Below, one piece after another: positions 56,834-63,657 of a stretch of DNA of 63,657 nt (within the stretch, counting starts at the first letter, position 1; each line of letters begins with the position of its first letter). The DNA comes from Campylobacter concisus (lineage in GTDB: Bacteria > Campylobacterota > Campylobacteria > Campylobacterales > Campylobacteraceae): assembly GCF_002913715.1 (NCBI RefSeq), contig NZ_PPCE01000005.1:1-63657 (forward strand), read 5' to 3'. The notes below the pieces were generated by a model. That model saw only the letters and a program-made list of their open reading frames with translations. It had not been told where the DNA came from and did not search any database. The position numbers and the translations under genes were made by a program.

Positions 56834-57856
56834 GTGATAAAGATAGATAATGCACCAGACCCTAAGAAAAAAGCGGTTGAGGTAAAACATATTCTAGAAA
56901 AAGAAAAGGTAGATATCTACAGATTTTCAGAAAATGTTTTGCATGAATTAAGCGACGATAATGTTCCATCTACGCCAAACAATTACTCTATTTATTTTGA
57001 GAAAATGCTTGATGGACAGCCTGATGAATTTAGAAAAGAGATCGGTGATATTATAGTCGCAAATTCTGAAATCTCAGTGCCTACAAATGGTAATATCTCT
57101 ATTGAAAAAGAGATAAAGCAAGGATTTATCCAGATAAAAAGCATGCTTCAAGCCGTGGTGCTAATCTATAAAAATTTAGGCATCATGAGAGGCCTAGTGC
57201 AAAAGCGCATGGATGCACTCAAAAACAATACAAATATCCTAGCTCTTCAAAATGTTTTAAGTGCGTTTAATCATGACCTAATAAAATTAAACAGCCTTAT
57301 GGATAAGCATCTTGATGTCATTAAAGTAAGCTATGACGAAGTAGCTAAAATGCTTAAATCTATTGAAGAGCAGTCGATTTATGATACGACATATGACGTC
57401 TATAATAAAAAATTTCTAGTAGCCACAGTGCAAAGTGAAGTAGAAGCCGTTAAAAGATATGGTTATAACGCATCGTTTTTACTAGTAAGAGCAAAAGATA
57501 GATTTACAAATCGTGTTAAAAATTTAAAAGAGCGAAACAATATGTATAAAGCTATATCACAGCTTCTTTTAAGAACTTCTAGAAGAAGCGATATAGTAGC
57601 TCATTATGGTGATGGCTGTTTTGCTATGGTTATGAAATATACTGATGAAAATGGTACAAAACAAGCCGGTAGCAGAATTTTAAATATGCTTTCATCTATA
57701 CCTTGGAAGATAGATGGTGAAGAGTGCAAGCTTGATATCCAAGTGGTTTCAAGCATGATAACAAAAACAAGAAGTGCTGAAGAACTAATCTCTTACTCGT
57801 TAGATCAACTAATACTAACACAAGATGATGAGCAGCCTATATTTTTGGGTGAATAA
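56834..57856 (+). CDS. Degenerate GGDEF domain protein
   Basis: A 340-residue soluble protein with a helical N-terminal part (about residues 1-180) and a C-terminal GGDEF-type domain. The domain signature position reads YGDGCF (258-263) instead of GGDEF, so cyclase activity is unlikely. The typical opening (DTTYDVYNKKFL) is kept. It may bind a nucleotide or act as a scaffold. It starts at GTG, 8 bases after clpP, and lies 8 bases before def, so it is within an operon with tig, clpP, def and comM. Confidence 0.8.
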   Translation: MIKIDNAPDPKKKAVEVKHILEKEKVDIYRFSENVLHELSDDNVPSTPNNYSIYFEKMLDGQPDEFRKEIGDIIVANSEISVPTNGNISIEKEIKQGFIQIKSMLQAVVLIYKNLGIMRGLVQKRMDALKNNTNILALQNVLSAFNHDLIKLNSLMDKHLDVIKVSYDEVAKMLKSIEEQSIYDTTYDVYNKKFLVATVQSEVEAVKRYGYNASFLLVRAKDRFTNRVKNLKERNNMYKAISQLLLRTSRRSDIVAHYGDGCFAMVMKYTDENGTKQAGSRILNMLSSIPWKIDGEECKLDIQVVSSMITKTRSAEELISYSLDQLILTQDDEQPIFLGE

Positions 57857-57864
57857 GTAGGAGT

Positions 57865-58389
57865 TTGAGCTTGATCTTAGAGGTTTTATCTTATCCAAAT
57901 AAAAAACTTTATGAAGTCTCAAAAGATGTTAAAAATTTTGATGAGGAACTTCACAAACTACTTGATGATATGTATGATACGATGATTGCAAAAGAGGGCA
58001 TAGGCCTTGCTGCTATTCAGATAGGTGTCGCAAAAAGAATTTTTATTATAAATTTAGCCAATGATGAAGGCGTACAAGATAAAGAAAATTTAATCGAAAT
58101 CATAAACCCAAAATTTGAACTACGTGAGGGTGAGTGTGTCTATCAAGAGGGCTGCCTTAGTGTGCCTGGGTATTATGAAGATGTAAAAAGAAATGAAGTT
58201 GTGGCTATCAAATATCAAGATCGCTTTGGCAAAGAGCAAAGCTTAAAGGCTGATGGGCTTTTAGCTATCGCTATCCAGCATGAAAATGATCATTTAGATG
58301 GACATCTTTTTATAGAAAAAATCGGATTTAATAAACGCAAAAAATTTGACAAGGAATACAAAAAGCAAAAAAAAGAAAAAGCTTCATGA
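57865..58389 (+). CDS. def: Peptide deformylase
   Basis: Removes the formyl group from new proteins. The 174-residue metal enzyme has all three motifs: GIGLAAIQIG, EGCLSVPG with the cysteine ligand, and QHENDHLDG (the HExxH site). The TTG start is preceded by GTAGGAG. It overlaps the comM start as ATGA. Confidence 0.97.
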   Translation: MSLILEVLSYPNKKLYEVSKDVKNFDEELHKLLDDMYDTMIAKEGIGLAAIQIGVAKRIFIINLANDEGVQDKENLIEIINPKFELREGECVYQEGCLSVPGYYEDVKRNEVVAIKYQDRFGKEQSLKADGLLAIAIQHENDHLDGHLFIEKIGFNKRKKFDKEYKKQKKEKAS

Positions 58390-59891
58390 AGTCTTTAAGA
58401 TGTGCTACTTACGGCGATGGGCTAAAGATAATTGACGTTGAGTCTATCTTCTCTCGTGGGCTACCTGGTTTTAGCATCGTTGGGCTTGCAAGCACAAGTA
58501 TCAAAGAGAGCACAGAACGCGTAAAAGCAGCACTTCTAGCACTTGATTTTTCCTTCCCAGCACAAAAGATAACCATAAATTTATCCCCTTCAGATCTACC
58601 AAAGAGCGGCTCACATTTTGACCTAGCTATCGCTCTTCTCATAGCTCTTCAAAAGGCAAAAAGCTTAGAGAAAATTTTTGTATTTGGCGAGCTTGGACTT
58701 GATGGAAGTGTAAAAAGTACGGCGAATTTATTCTCAATCCTTCTTTTTTTAAGCACACAGGTAAAAAACGTAAAAGTCTTAGTACCAAAAGAGATAGCAC
58801 AAAAAGCTTCAATGATCCCAAATTTAGAGATTTATGCGGTTAGTACTCTAGAGGAAGCGATTAGATTTTTTAATGACGCAGAATTTGCAAAAAGTATACG
58901 TTTTAACGCTACGCATGAGCTATTTTCAAACGTGATAGAAATTTCTGGCAAAAGATATGTTCCAAATTTAAACTTCGAGCTTGATTTTAAGGACGTTTTG
59001 GGTCAGGATCGCGCCAAAAGAGCCTGCATTATTGCAGCTGTTGGCATGCACAATATTTTATTTGAAGGCAGCCCAGGTAGTGGCAAGAGCATGTGTGCAA
59101 AACGCCTAGTTTATATCATGGCGCCACAAAGCTTAGAAGAGGTGCTAAAGTCTGCCGCCTACCGCTCTTTAAATCTTCAAGATAGCGAATTTACAAGTAT
59201 TAGAGCTTTTCGCTCGCCCCATCACACCTCGACTAAAAGCTCGATCTTTGGAGGAGGCTCAAACGTCGCAAAGATCGGTGAGATCGCACTTGCAAATGGC
59301 GGAGTACTTTTTTTTGACGAGTTTCCTCACTTTCCAAAACAGGTGATAGAAAGCCTTAGAGAGCCACTTGAGGACAATCAAATCCACATCGCAAGGGTAA
59401 ATTCAAAAGTGACTTATGAGACGAAATTTATCTTCGTAGCAGCTCAAAATCCATGCCCTTGCGGGAATTTATTCTCTCGCAACCTAAATTGCAAATGCAG
59501 CGAAAATGAGATAAAAAACTATAAATCAAGAATTTCAGCTCCTGTACTTGACCGCATTGATTTAAAAGTTGCTATGGACGAGAGCTCGCCAGGTGACAAG
59601 GCGAGTTTGAGCTCACAGCAGATGAGCGATATGGTTTTAAAGGCGTTTATGTTTCAAAAAAAGCGCGATCAAGATGAGCTAAACGGCAAGCTAAATGATG
59701 CACAAGTAGAAAAATTTTGTCTACTGGATAATGAAGCAAGAGAAATTTTACAAAAGGCAGCCTCGAGGTACAATCTTTCTCAAAGAGGCATAAAAAGGAC
59801 ACTTAGAGTGGCTAGAAGTATCGCTGACCTTGATGAGAGTGAGCAAATTTTAAAGCCCCACATCTTAGAGGCGCTTAGTTTTAGGGCATAA
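58386..59891 (+). CDS. comM: ComM/YifB family AAA+ ATPase (Mg chelatase-like)
   Basis: A 501-residue protein with the N-terminal ComM domain (SRGLPGFSIVGLASTSIKES), Walker A (EGSPGSGKSMCAKR), the HHTSTKSSIFGGG loop and a C-terminal lid. ComM helicases help branch migration during natural transformation. C. concisus-type organisms are transformable, which fits the pseudopilin gene elsewhere in the window. It overlaps def and precedes the NAD(P)HX repair gene by 2 bases. Confidence 0.93.
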   Translation: MKSLRCATYGDGLKIIDVESIFSRGLPGFSIVGLASTSIKESTERVKAALLALDFSFPAQKITINLSPSDLPKSGSHFDLAIALLIALQKAKSLEKIFVFGELGLDGSVKSTANLFSILLFLSTQVKNVKVLVPKEIAQKASMIPNLEIYAVSTLEEAIRFFNDAEFAKSIRFNATHELFSNVIEISGKRYVPNLNFELDFKDVLGQDRAKRACIIAAVGMHNILFEGSPGSGKSMCAKRLVYIMAPQSLEEVLKSAAYRSLNLQDSEFTSIRAFRSPHHTSTKSSIFGGGSNVAKIGEIALANGGVLFFDEFPHFPKQVIESLREPLEDNQIHIARVNSKVTYETKFIFVAAQNPCPCGNLFSRNLNCKCSENEIKNYKSRISAPVLDRIDLKVAMDESSPGDKASLSSQQMSDMVLKAFMFQKKRDQDELNGKLNDAQVEKFCLLDNEAREILQKAASRYNLSQRGIKRTLRVARSIADLDESEQILKPHILEALSFRA

Positions 59892-59893
59892 AG

Positions 59894-61297
59894 ATGAAAA
59901 ATTTATATTTAGATACAAGAATTTTAGACGAGCGAGCGAGCAAGAAATTTGGCCTTAGTGAAGAGCTTTTAATGGAAAATGCAGCCGCAGCCATAGCAAA
60001 TTTCATCCGTAAGAAATTTAAAAAAGGCGAGAGGGTGCTTGGCATTTGCGGTGGTGGGAATAACGGTGCTGACGTGCTTTGTGCTTTAAGGATGTTAGAG
60101 GGCGAGTTTGAATGCGAATTTATCTTAGCTAGTCAGAATTTAAAGCCACTAGCCATTAAGCAGCTTGAGCGTGCAAAACTAGCTAACGTGCACGAAAGCC
60201 ACGATATAGACATTAGTTTAAAAGAAACGAACTGTGTCATAGACGGGCTTTTTGGCTCAGGGCTAAATAGAAATTTAGACGAAAAGCACATAGAATTAAT
60301 CTCAAAAATAAACGCTAGCCCCGCTTACATCATCGCTTGTGACGTGCCAAGTGGGCTAAGTAGCGAGGGCAAGGTGCTTGGCGCTTGCGTAAAAGCAGAC
60401 GCCACTATCACGATGGGAGCTAGAAAGCTAGCTCTTTATAGTGACGTGGCAAAGGACTACGTTGGCAAGATAAAGGTTGCCACACTTGGCATAAGCGCTC
60501 AAAACTACGAGTGCGAGAGCGACTATCATCTGCTTGAAAAATGCGATCTCATGCTTCCAAATAGAAAAAATCAGTGCGTAAATAAGGGCGACTTTGGCCA
60601 CGCATTTATCATCTCTGGAGAGCACATAGGAGCTAGCAAGCTTTGTGCAAAGGCGGCATTTGCCTTTGGGGCTGGGCTAGTTAGCGTGATAGGCGAGCAG
60701 AGTTTAAATTTACCAACGCATATCATGCAAGCTAGTAAGATAAGCGAAAAAATGAACGCTGGAGCCCTTGGTATGGGGCTTGGCAAAAAGGGCATAGAAG
60801 AGCTTGATACGCAAATTTTAAAGAGCAAAAAGCTAGTGCTTGACGCTGATATCTTTTACAGCGCAAAAGTGCTTGATCTACTAAATGAAAACTGTGTTTT
60901 AACGCCCCATCCAAAGGAATTTTGCTCACTTTTAAAGCTTTGTAATATAGCAGATATCGACGTAAAAACATTACAAGAAAATAGATACGCTTATGCGAAG
61001 GCTTGGAGTGAGAAATTTAATGCCGTTCTTGTGCTAAAAGGGGCAAACACCATAATCGCCAAAGATGGACAAATTTACGTCATGCCTTATGGTAAAAGCG
61101 CGCTTGCAAAAGGCGGCAGCGGCGACGTGCTAAGCGGTCTTGTGCTAGCACTTTTGGCTCAAGGCTATGAGCCGCTAGATGCTGCCATCTCAGCCACTTT
61201 AGCTCATGCGCTTAGTCTTAGAAATTTTGACAAAAACAGCTACGCGCTGGAGCCAACAGACATCATCAAAGGAGTAAAATGCTTACGAAAAAGATAG
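59894..61297 (+). CDS. nnrDE: Bifunctional NAD(P)HX epimerase/dehydratase
   Basis: A 467-residue fusion. The N-terminal epimerase domain has LLMENAAAAIANF and GGGNNGADVLCALRML, and the C-terminal ADP-dependent dehydratase domain (from about 215) has the GSGDVLSGLVLALLAQG signature. It repairs damaged hydrated NAD(P)H. The frame extends 19 bases into purN, so the two are coupled. Confidence 0.94.
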   Translation: MKNLYLDTRILDERASKKFGLSEELLMENAAAAIANFIRKKFKKGERVLGICGGGNNGADVLCALRMLEGEFECEFILASQNLKPLAIKQLERAKLANVHESHDIDISLKETNCVIDGLFGSGLNRNLDEKHIELISKINASPAYIIACDVPSGLSSEGKVLGACVKADATITMGARKLALYSDVAKDYVGKIKVATLGISAQNYECESDYHLLEKCDLMLPNRKNQCVNKGDFGHAFIISGEHIGASKLCAKAAFAFGAGLVSVIGEQSLNLPTHIMQASKISEKMNAGALGMGLGKKGIEELDTQILKSKKLVLDADIFYSAKVLDLLNENCVLTPHPKEFCSLLKLCNIADIDVKTLQENRYAYAKAWSEKFNAVLVLKGANTIIAKDGQIYVMPYGKSALAKGGSGDVLSGLVLALLAQGYEPLDAAISATLAHALSLRNFDKNSYALEPTDIIKGVKCLRKR

Positions 61298-61866
61298 CCG
61301 TGCTTTTTAGCGGCAGTGGCTCAAATTTAGAAGCGATACTTAAAAAAGTTCATAATCAAATTTTTAATGGCGTAAAGATAGAAGTTTGCCTTTGTATCTG
61401 CAACAAGCCTGGTGCATTTGGCATCGAGCGAGCTAAGAAATTTGGGCTTGATACGACGATAATAGAGAGTGCTAAATTTGCAAACAGAGAAGAATTTGAT
61501 GCTGCAGTTGTGGAGCAAATTTTAAAAAGCGGCGCTGAACTAACGGTGCTTGCTGGATTTATGAGGATATTAACTCCTGTTTTTATATCAAAGATAAAAG
61601 CCATAAATTTACATCCTTCCATATTGCCACTTTTTAAAGGCGCTCATGCGATAAAAGAGAGCTTTGAGAGTGACATGATGCTTGGCGGTGTGAGCGTGCA
61701 CTACGTGAGCGAGGAGCTTGACGGAGGTAAACTCATCGCACAAAGGGCGTTTGAAAGAGAAGATAGTATGAGTTTGGAGGATTGGGAGAGCAAAATCCAT
61801 GCGATAGAGCATGAAATTTTGCCTGATAGCATAATAAAAATTTTAACAAAGGAAGCAAATGTTTGA
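61279..61866 (+). CDS. purN: Phosphoribosylglycinamide formyltransferase
   Basis: Uses 10-formyltetrahydrofolate in purine synthesis. The 195-residue product shows LFSGSGSNLEAIL, the catalytic INLHPSILPLFKGAHAI with its histidine, and ELDGGKLIAQRAF. It overlaps the gene before by 19 bases and terC after it by 8, so it lies in a very compact operon. Confidence 0.96.
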   Translation: MLTKKIAVLFSGSGSNLEAILKKVHNQIFNGVKIEVCLCICNKPGAFGIERAKKFGLDTTIIESAKFANREEFDAAVVEQILKSGAELTVLAGFMRILTPVFISKIKAINLHPSILPLFKGAHAIKESFESDMMLGGVSVHYVSEELDGGKLIAQRAFEREDSMSLEDWESKIHAIEHEILPDSIIKILTKEANV

Positions 61867-62581
61867 ATGGTTTAGTTCGCCAGAAGCGTGGATATCACTA
61901 CTTACGTTAACTGGCTTAGAGATAGTTTTAGGCATAGATAACATTATATTTATCGCTATTTTAGTAGGTAAACTACCTCCGCAGCAGCGTGGCAGTGGTA
62001 GGATTGTCGGCTTAGGGCTAGCTATGGTGACTAGAATTTTACTTTTACTTTCATTGTTTTGGATCATGAAGCTTACGAAGCCACTCTTTACTATCGCGGA
62101 ATTTAGCATAAGCGGCCGAGATTTGGTGCTTATACTGGGCGGTCTATTTTTACTTGTAAAATCAACCCTTGAAATACATTCTAGTGTTTCTGGCGAAAGC
62201 GAAGAGCATAAAAATAGCAAAAAATCACATGCAAATTTCTTGGTTATCGTAAGCGAGATAGCTGTTTTGGATATTGTTTTTTCTCTTGATAGTGTTATCA
62301 CGGCTGTTGGAATGGCTGAGCATATAGAGATAATGATCATAGCTGTTATTTTAGCAGTTGGTGTAATGATGATAGCGTCAAAAGGTATTTCTAATTTTGT
62401 AGATAATAACCCAACTATAAAAATTTTAGCACTTGCATTTTTAGTGCTTGTAGGCATGACGCTTGTTGCTGAAGGATTAGGATTTCATATTCCAAAGGGA
62501 TATATATATTTTGCGATGGCATTTTCATTGGCAGTGGAAAGTATAAATATCTATGCTAAAAAGAAAATGTTAGCTAAATAA
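61859..62581 (+). CDS. TerC family membrane protein
   Basis: A 240-residue protein of seven helices with the two family aspartate motifs, GLEIVLGIDNIIFI and AVLDIVFSLDSVITAVGM. TerC relatives export manganese or contribute to tellurite resistance and protein metalation. Together with MntP at 45358, the window holds two candidate manganese exporters. It overlaps purN by 8 bases. Confidence 0.92.
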   Translation: MFEWFSSPEAWISLLTLTGLEIVLGIDNIIFIAILVGKLPPQQRGSGRIVGLGLAMVTRILLLLSLFWIMKLTKPLFTIAEFSISGRDLVLILGGLFLLVKSTLEIHSSVSGESEEHKNSKKSHANFLVIVSEIAVLDIVFSLDSVITAVGMAEHIEIMIIAVILAVGVMMIASKGISNFVDNNPTIKILALAFLVLVGMTLVAEGLGFHIPKGYIYFAMAFSLAVESINIYAKKKMLAK

Positions 62582-63008
62582 TATTTTTACGCCGATGAAA
62601 AGCTAATGATATGATGGATAAAATGTTAATCAAAAAATTTTAGCCCGAAAAGATAAATATGTTTAAATTTGAAGGTAAAATTTTGATAAGCATAAAATGC
62701 ATAATAGATAATAGGTCGATATTTATTCTGTTGTAATGTCATTGTAAAATATTCGTGTTAAGCTACTTAAAATCCGTGAAATAAAGGTCATAATTTATGG
62801 TTAGGCAATAAGATAGAGAAGTATAAAAAGCTGACTTTTGTAAAAAATTATGTATTTTGTGAAGTATTAATTAATATTTTTGATTGAATTATTTTTTATA
62901 TATAATTTCTATTAATTTAAGTGTTTTTTAATTGACTTTATAAAAAAAACAAGTTAAAATACGATTTTTTAATGAGGTAGTGGCATAAACTTACAAACAC
63001 GACTCAGG
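62582..63008 (+). promoter_or_regulatory. AT-rich gap with the tRNA cluster promoter
   Basis: There is no coding frame. TTGACT (62932-62937) and TAAAAT (62955-62960) with a 17-base spacer form a canonical sigma-70 promoter for the tRNA cluster, whose first tRNA starts 48 bases later. The rest of the stretch is AT-rich, and I see nothing else in it. Confidence 0.6.
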
Positions 63009-63086
63009 CGGGGTGTAGCGCAGTCTGGTTAGCGCATCTGGTTTGGGACCAGAGGGCCGAAGGTTCGAATCCTTTCACCCCGACCA
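63009..63086 (+). tRNA. tRNA-Pro (TGG)
   Basis: The acceptor CGGGGTG pairs with CACCCCG. The anticodon loop is TTTGGGA (TGG), the T arm has AGGTTCGAATCCT, and the CCA end is encoded. It is the first of a run of at least six tRNA genes. Confidence 0.96.
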
Positions 63087-63094
63087 TGTTAAAT

Positions 63095-63172
63095 GGTGAG
63101 TGTAGCTCAGTCGGTTAGAGCATCAGATTGTGGTCCTGAGGGTCGTGGGTTCGATTCCCATCACTCACCCCA
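63095..63172 (+). tRNA. tRNA-His (GTG)
   Basis: The gene includes the extra G-1 (63095) opposite C73. The acceptor GTGAGTG pairs with CACTCAC, and the anticodon loop is TTGTGGT (GTG). The last pair of the anticodon stem reads A with C, a mismatch. The CCA end is encoded. Confidence 0.94.
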
Positions 63173-63178
63173 TTTTGG

Positions 63179-63255
63179 GCGCTCGTAGCTCAATTGGATA
63201 GAGCGACAGACTTCGGATCTGTAGGTTATGGGTTCGACTCCTATCGGGCGCGCCA
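63179..63255 (+). tRNA. tRNA-Arg (TCG)
   Basis: The acceptor GCGCTCG pairs with CGGGCGC, with a wobble. The anticodon loop is CTTCGGA (TCG), and the CCA end is encoded. Confidence 0.95.
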
Positions 63256-63270
63256 CTTAAAATACTTTAT

Positions 63271-63347
63271 GCGCTCATAGCTCAGCTGGATAGAGCAACG
63301 GCCTTCTAAGCCGTAGGCCTCAGGTTCGAATCCTGATGGGCGTACCA
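63271..63347 (+). tRNA. tRNA-Arg (TCT)
   Basis: The acceptor GCGCTCA pairs with TGGGCGT, with wobbles. The anticodon loop is CTTCTAA (TCT), and the CCA end is encoded. It shares much sequence with the tRNA-Arg just upstream. Confidence 0.95.
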
Positions 63348-63362
63348 CTTTATTATTGTTGT

Positions 63363-63447
63363 GCGGATGTGGTGAAATTGGCAGACACGCCAGACTTAGG
63401 ATCTGGTGCCCCACGGCGTGAAGGTTCAAGTCCTTTCATCCGCACCA
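63363..63447 (+). tRNA. tRNA-Leu (TAG)
   Basis: The acceptor GCGGATG pairs with CATCCGC. The anticodon loop is CTTAGGA (TAG). The long variable arm typical of leucine tRNAs (GTGCCCCACGGCGTG region) is present, and the CCA end is encoded. Confidence 0.96.
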
Positions 63448-63534
63448 TTCTTTTTTATAATTTGAGATAAACTTATATTATTAAAAATTAAAGTTAGCCT
63501 TTATTGTAAAGTACTGGATACTTTTTCTTGTTTC

Positions 63535-63564
63535 TTGACATGTGATAATGTTTTTTTGTATAAT
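63535..63564 (+). promoter_or_regulatory. Promoter of tRNA-Lys
   Basis: TTGACA (63535-63540) and TATAAT (63559-63564) are 18 bases apart, with a T-rich stretch and TG before the -10 box. It gives tRNA-Lys and what follows its own promoter, separate from the upstream cluster. Confidence 0.7.
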
Positions 63565-63585
63565 CTCAATTCTTTTTTAAGCAAA

Positions 63586-63657
63586 TGTCTTGCTAGCTCA
63601 GTCGGTAGAGCATCTCACTTTTAATGAGGGGGCCGTTGGTTCGAATCCAACGCAGGA
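63586..63657 (+). tRNA. tRNA-Lys (TTT), cut by the window end
   Basis: TGTCTTG begins the acceptor, the anticodon loop is CTTTTAA (TTT) and the T arm reads GTTGGTTCGAATCCAAC. The window ends within the 3' acceptor strand, so the last bases and the CCA end are not visible. Confidence 0.92.

Noticed and set aside
1-63657. CRISPR arrays, insertion sequences, prophage or integrase genes
   Set aside because: No regular spacer-repeat pattern, transposase, integrase or phage structural gene was seen on either strand.
1-63657. Long homopolymer tracts for phase variation
   Set aside because: No long G or C runs of the kind that switch Campylobacter surface genes were noticed. The A and T runs are in ordinary AT-rich intergenic sequence.

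Overview
The window looks like chromosome of a Campylobacter, most likely C. concisus or a close relative. The evidence is a low but not extreme GC content, an AAATTT-rich style, multihaem cytochrome and Tat-exported flavoprotein respiration, a ThrRS without a TGS domain, and gene neighbourhoods such as dgkA beside a small winged-helix gene or znuABC facing a Fur-family gene. No search was run, so species and gene names rest on recognised protein motifs. There is no prophage, insertion sequence, CRISPR array, rRNA operon or plasmid gene.

Layout. 1-3.7 kb: methionine synthesis (metE, a lipoprotein, a MetF-like protein). 4.1-9.7 kb: a periplasmic respiratory reductase locus. A Tat-exported flavoprotein, a small tetrahaem cytochrome and a NapC/NirT quinol dehydrogenase are followed by a response-regulator relic. 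Facing them is a second response regulator with an internal stop, then a histidine kinase. 9.9-18.2 kb: tRNA-Val, an amino-acid symporter, rarA, a NimA-like flavoprotein, ung, a YbaK-type deacylase, thrS and infC. 18.2-22.1 kb: a decayed stretch with copies of a SUKH (SMI1/KNR4) gene on both sides of a GC-rich gdhA. 22.2-28.4 kb: accC, hemJ, a TM2 protein, lspA, glmM, rpsT and prfA. 28.7-36.4 kb: a molbindin, a second Tat flavoprotein reductase, dgkA, xth, a PAS/GGDEF/EAL protein overlapping a dihaem peroxidase gene, and a lone pseudopilin. 36.6-45.9 kb: MATE pump, the zinc locus (znuB, znuC, a DUF1007/NicO protein, znuA, facing a Zur-like regulator), and assorted transporters. 46-52.1 kb: tRNA-Glu, then a tightly coupled run of lipoprotein, nfo, fadL-like, fadD-like and an AAA ATPase. 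52.9-62.6 kb: fliI and folE facing tig, clpP, a GGDEF-like protein, def, comM, nnrDE, purN and terC. 63.0-63.66 kb: tRNA-Pro, His, Arg, Arg and Leu, then a tRNA-Lys cut by the window end.

How it works together. In the reductase locus, menaquinol would be oxidised by the NapC/NirT protein, electrons would pass through the small tetrahaem cytochrome, and the flavoprotein would reduce an organic acceptor in the periplasm. The usual fumarate-site histidine motif is replaced in both flavoproteins of this window, so the substrate is probably not fumarate. Both response regulators of the locus look damaged, which suggests that its control is being lost or rewired. In the zinc locus a strong repeat in the divergent intergenic region is a good candidate Zur operator. 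The most unusual features are the double regulator damage, the SUKH gene graveyard around gdhA, the paired flavoproteins with a non-fumarate active site, and the DUF1007/NicO gene embedded in the znu operon.
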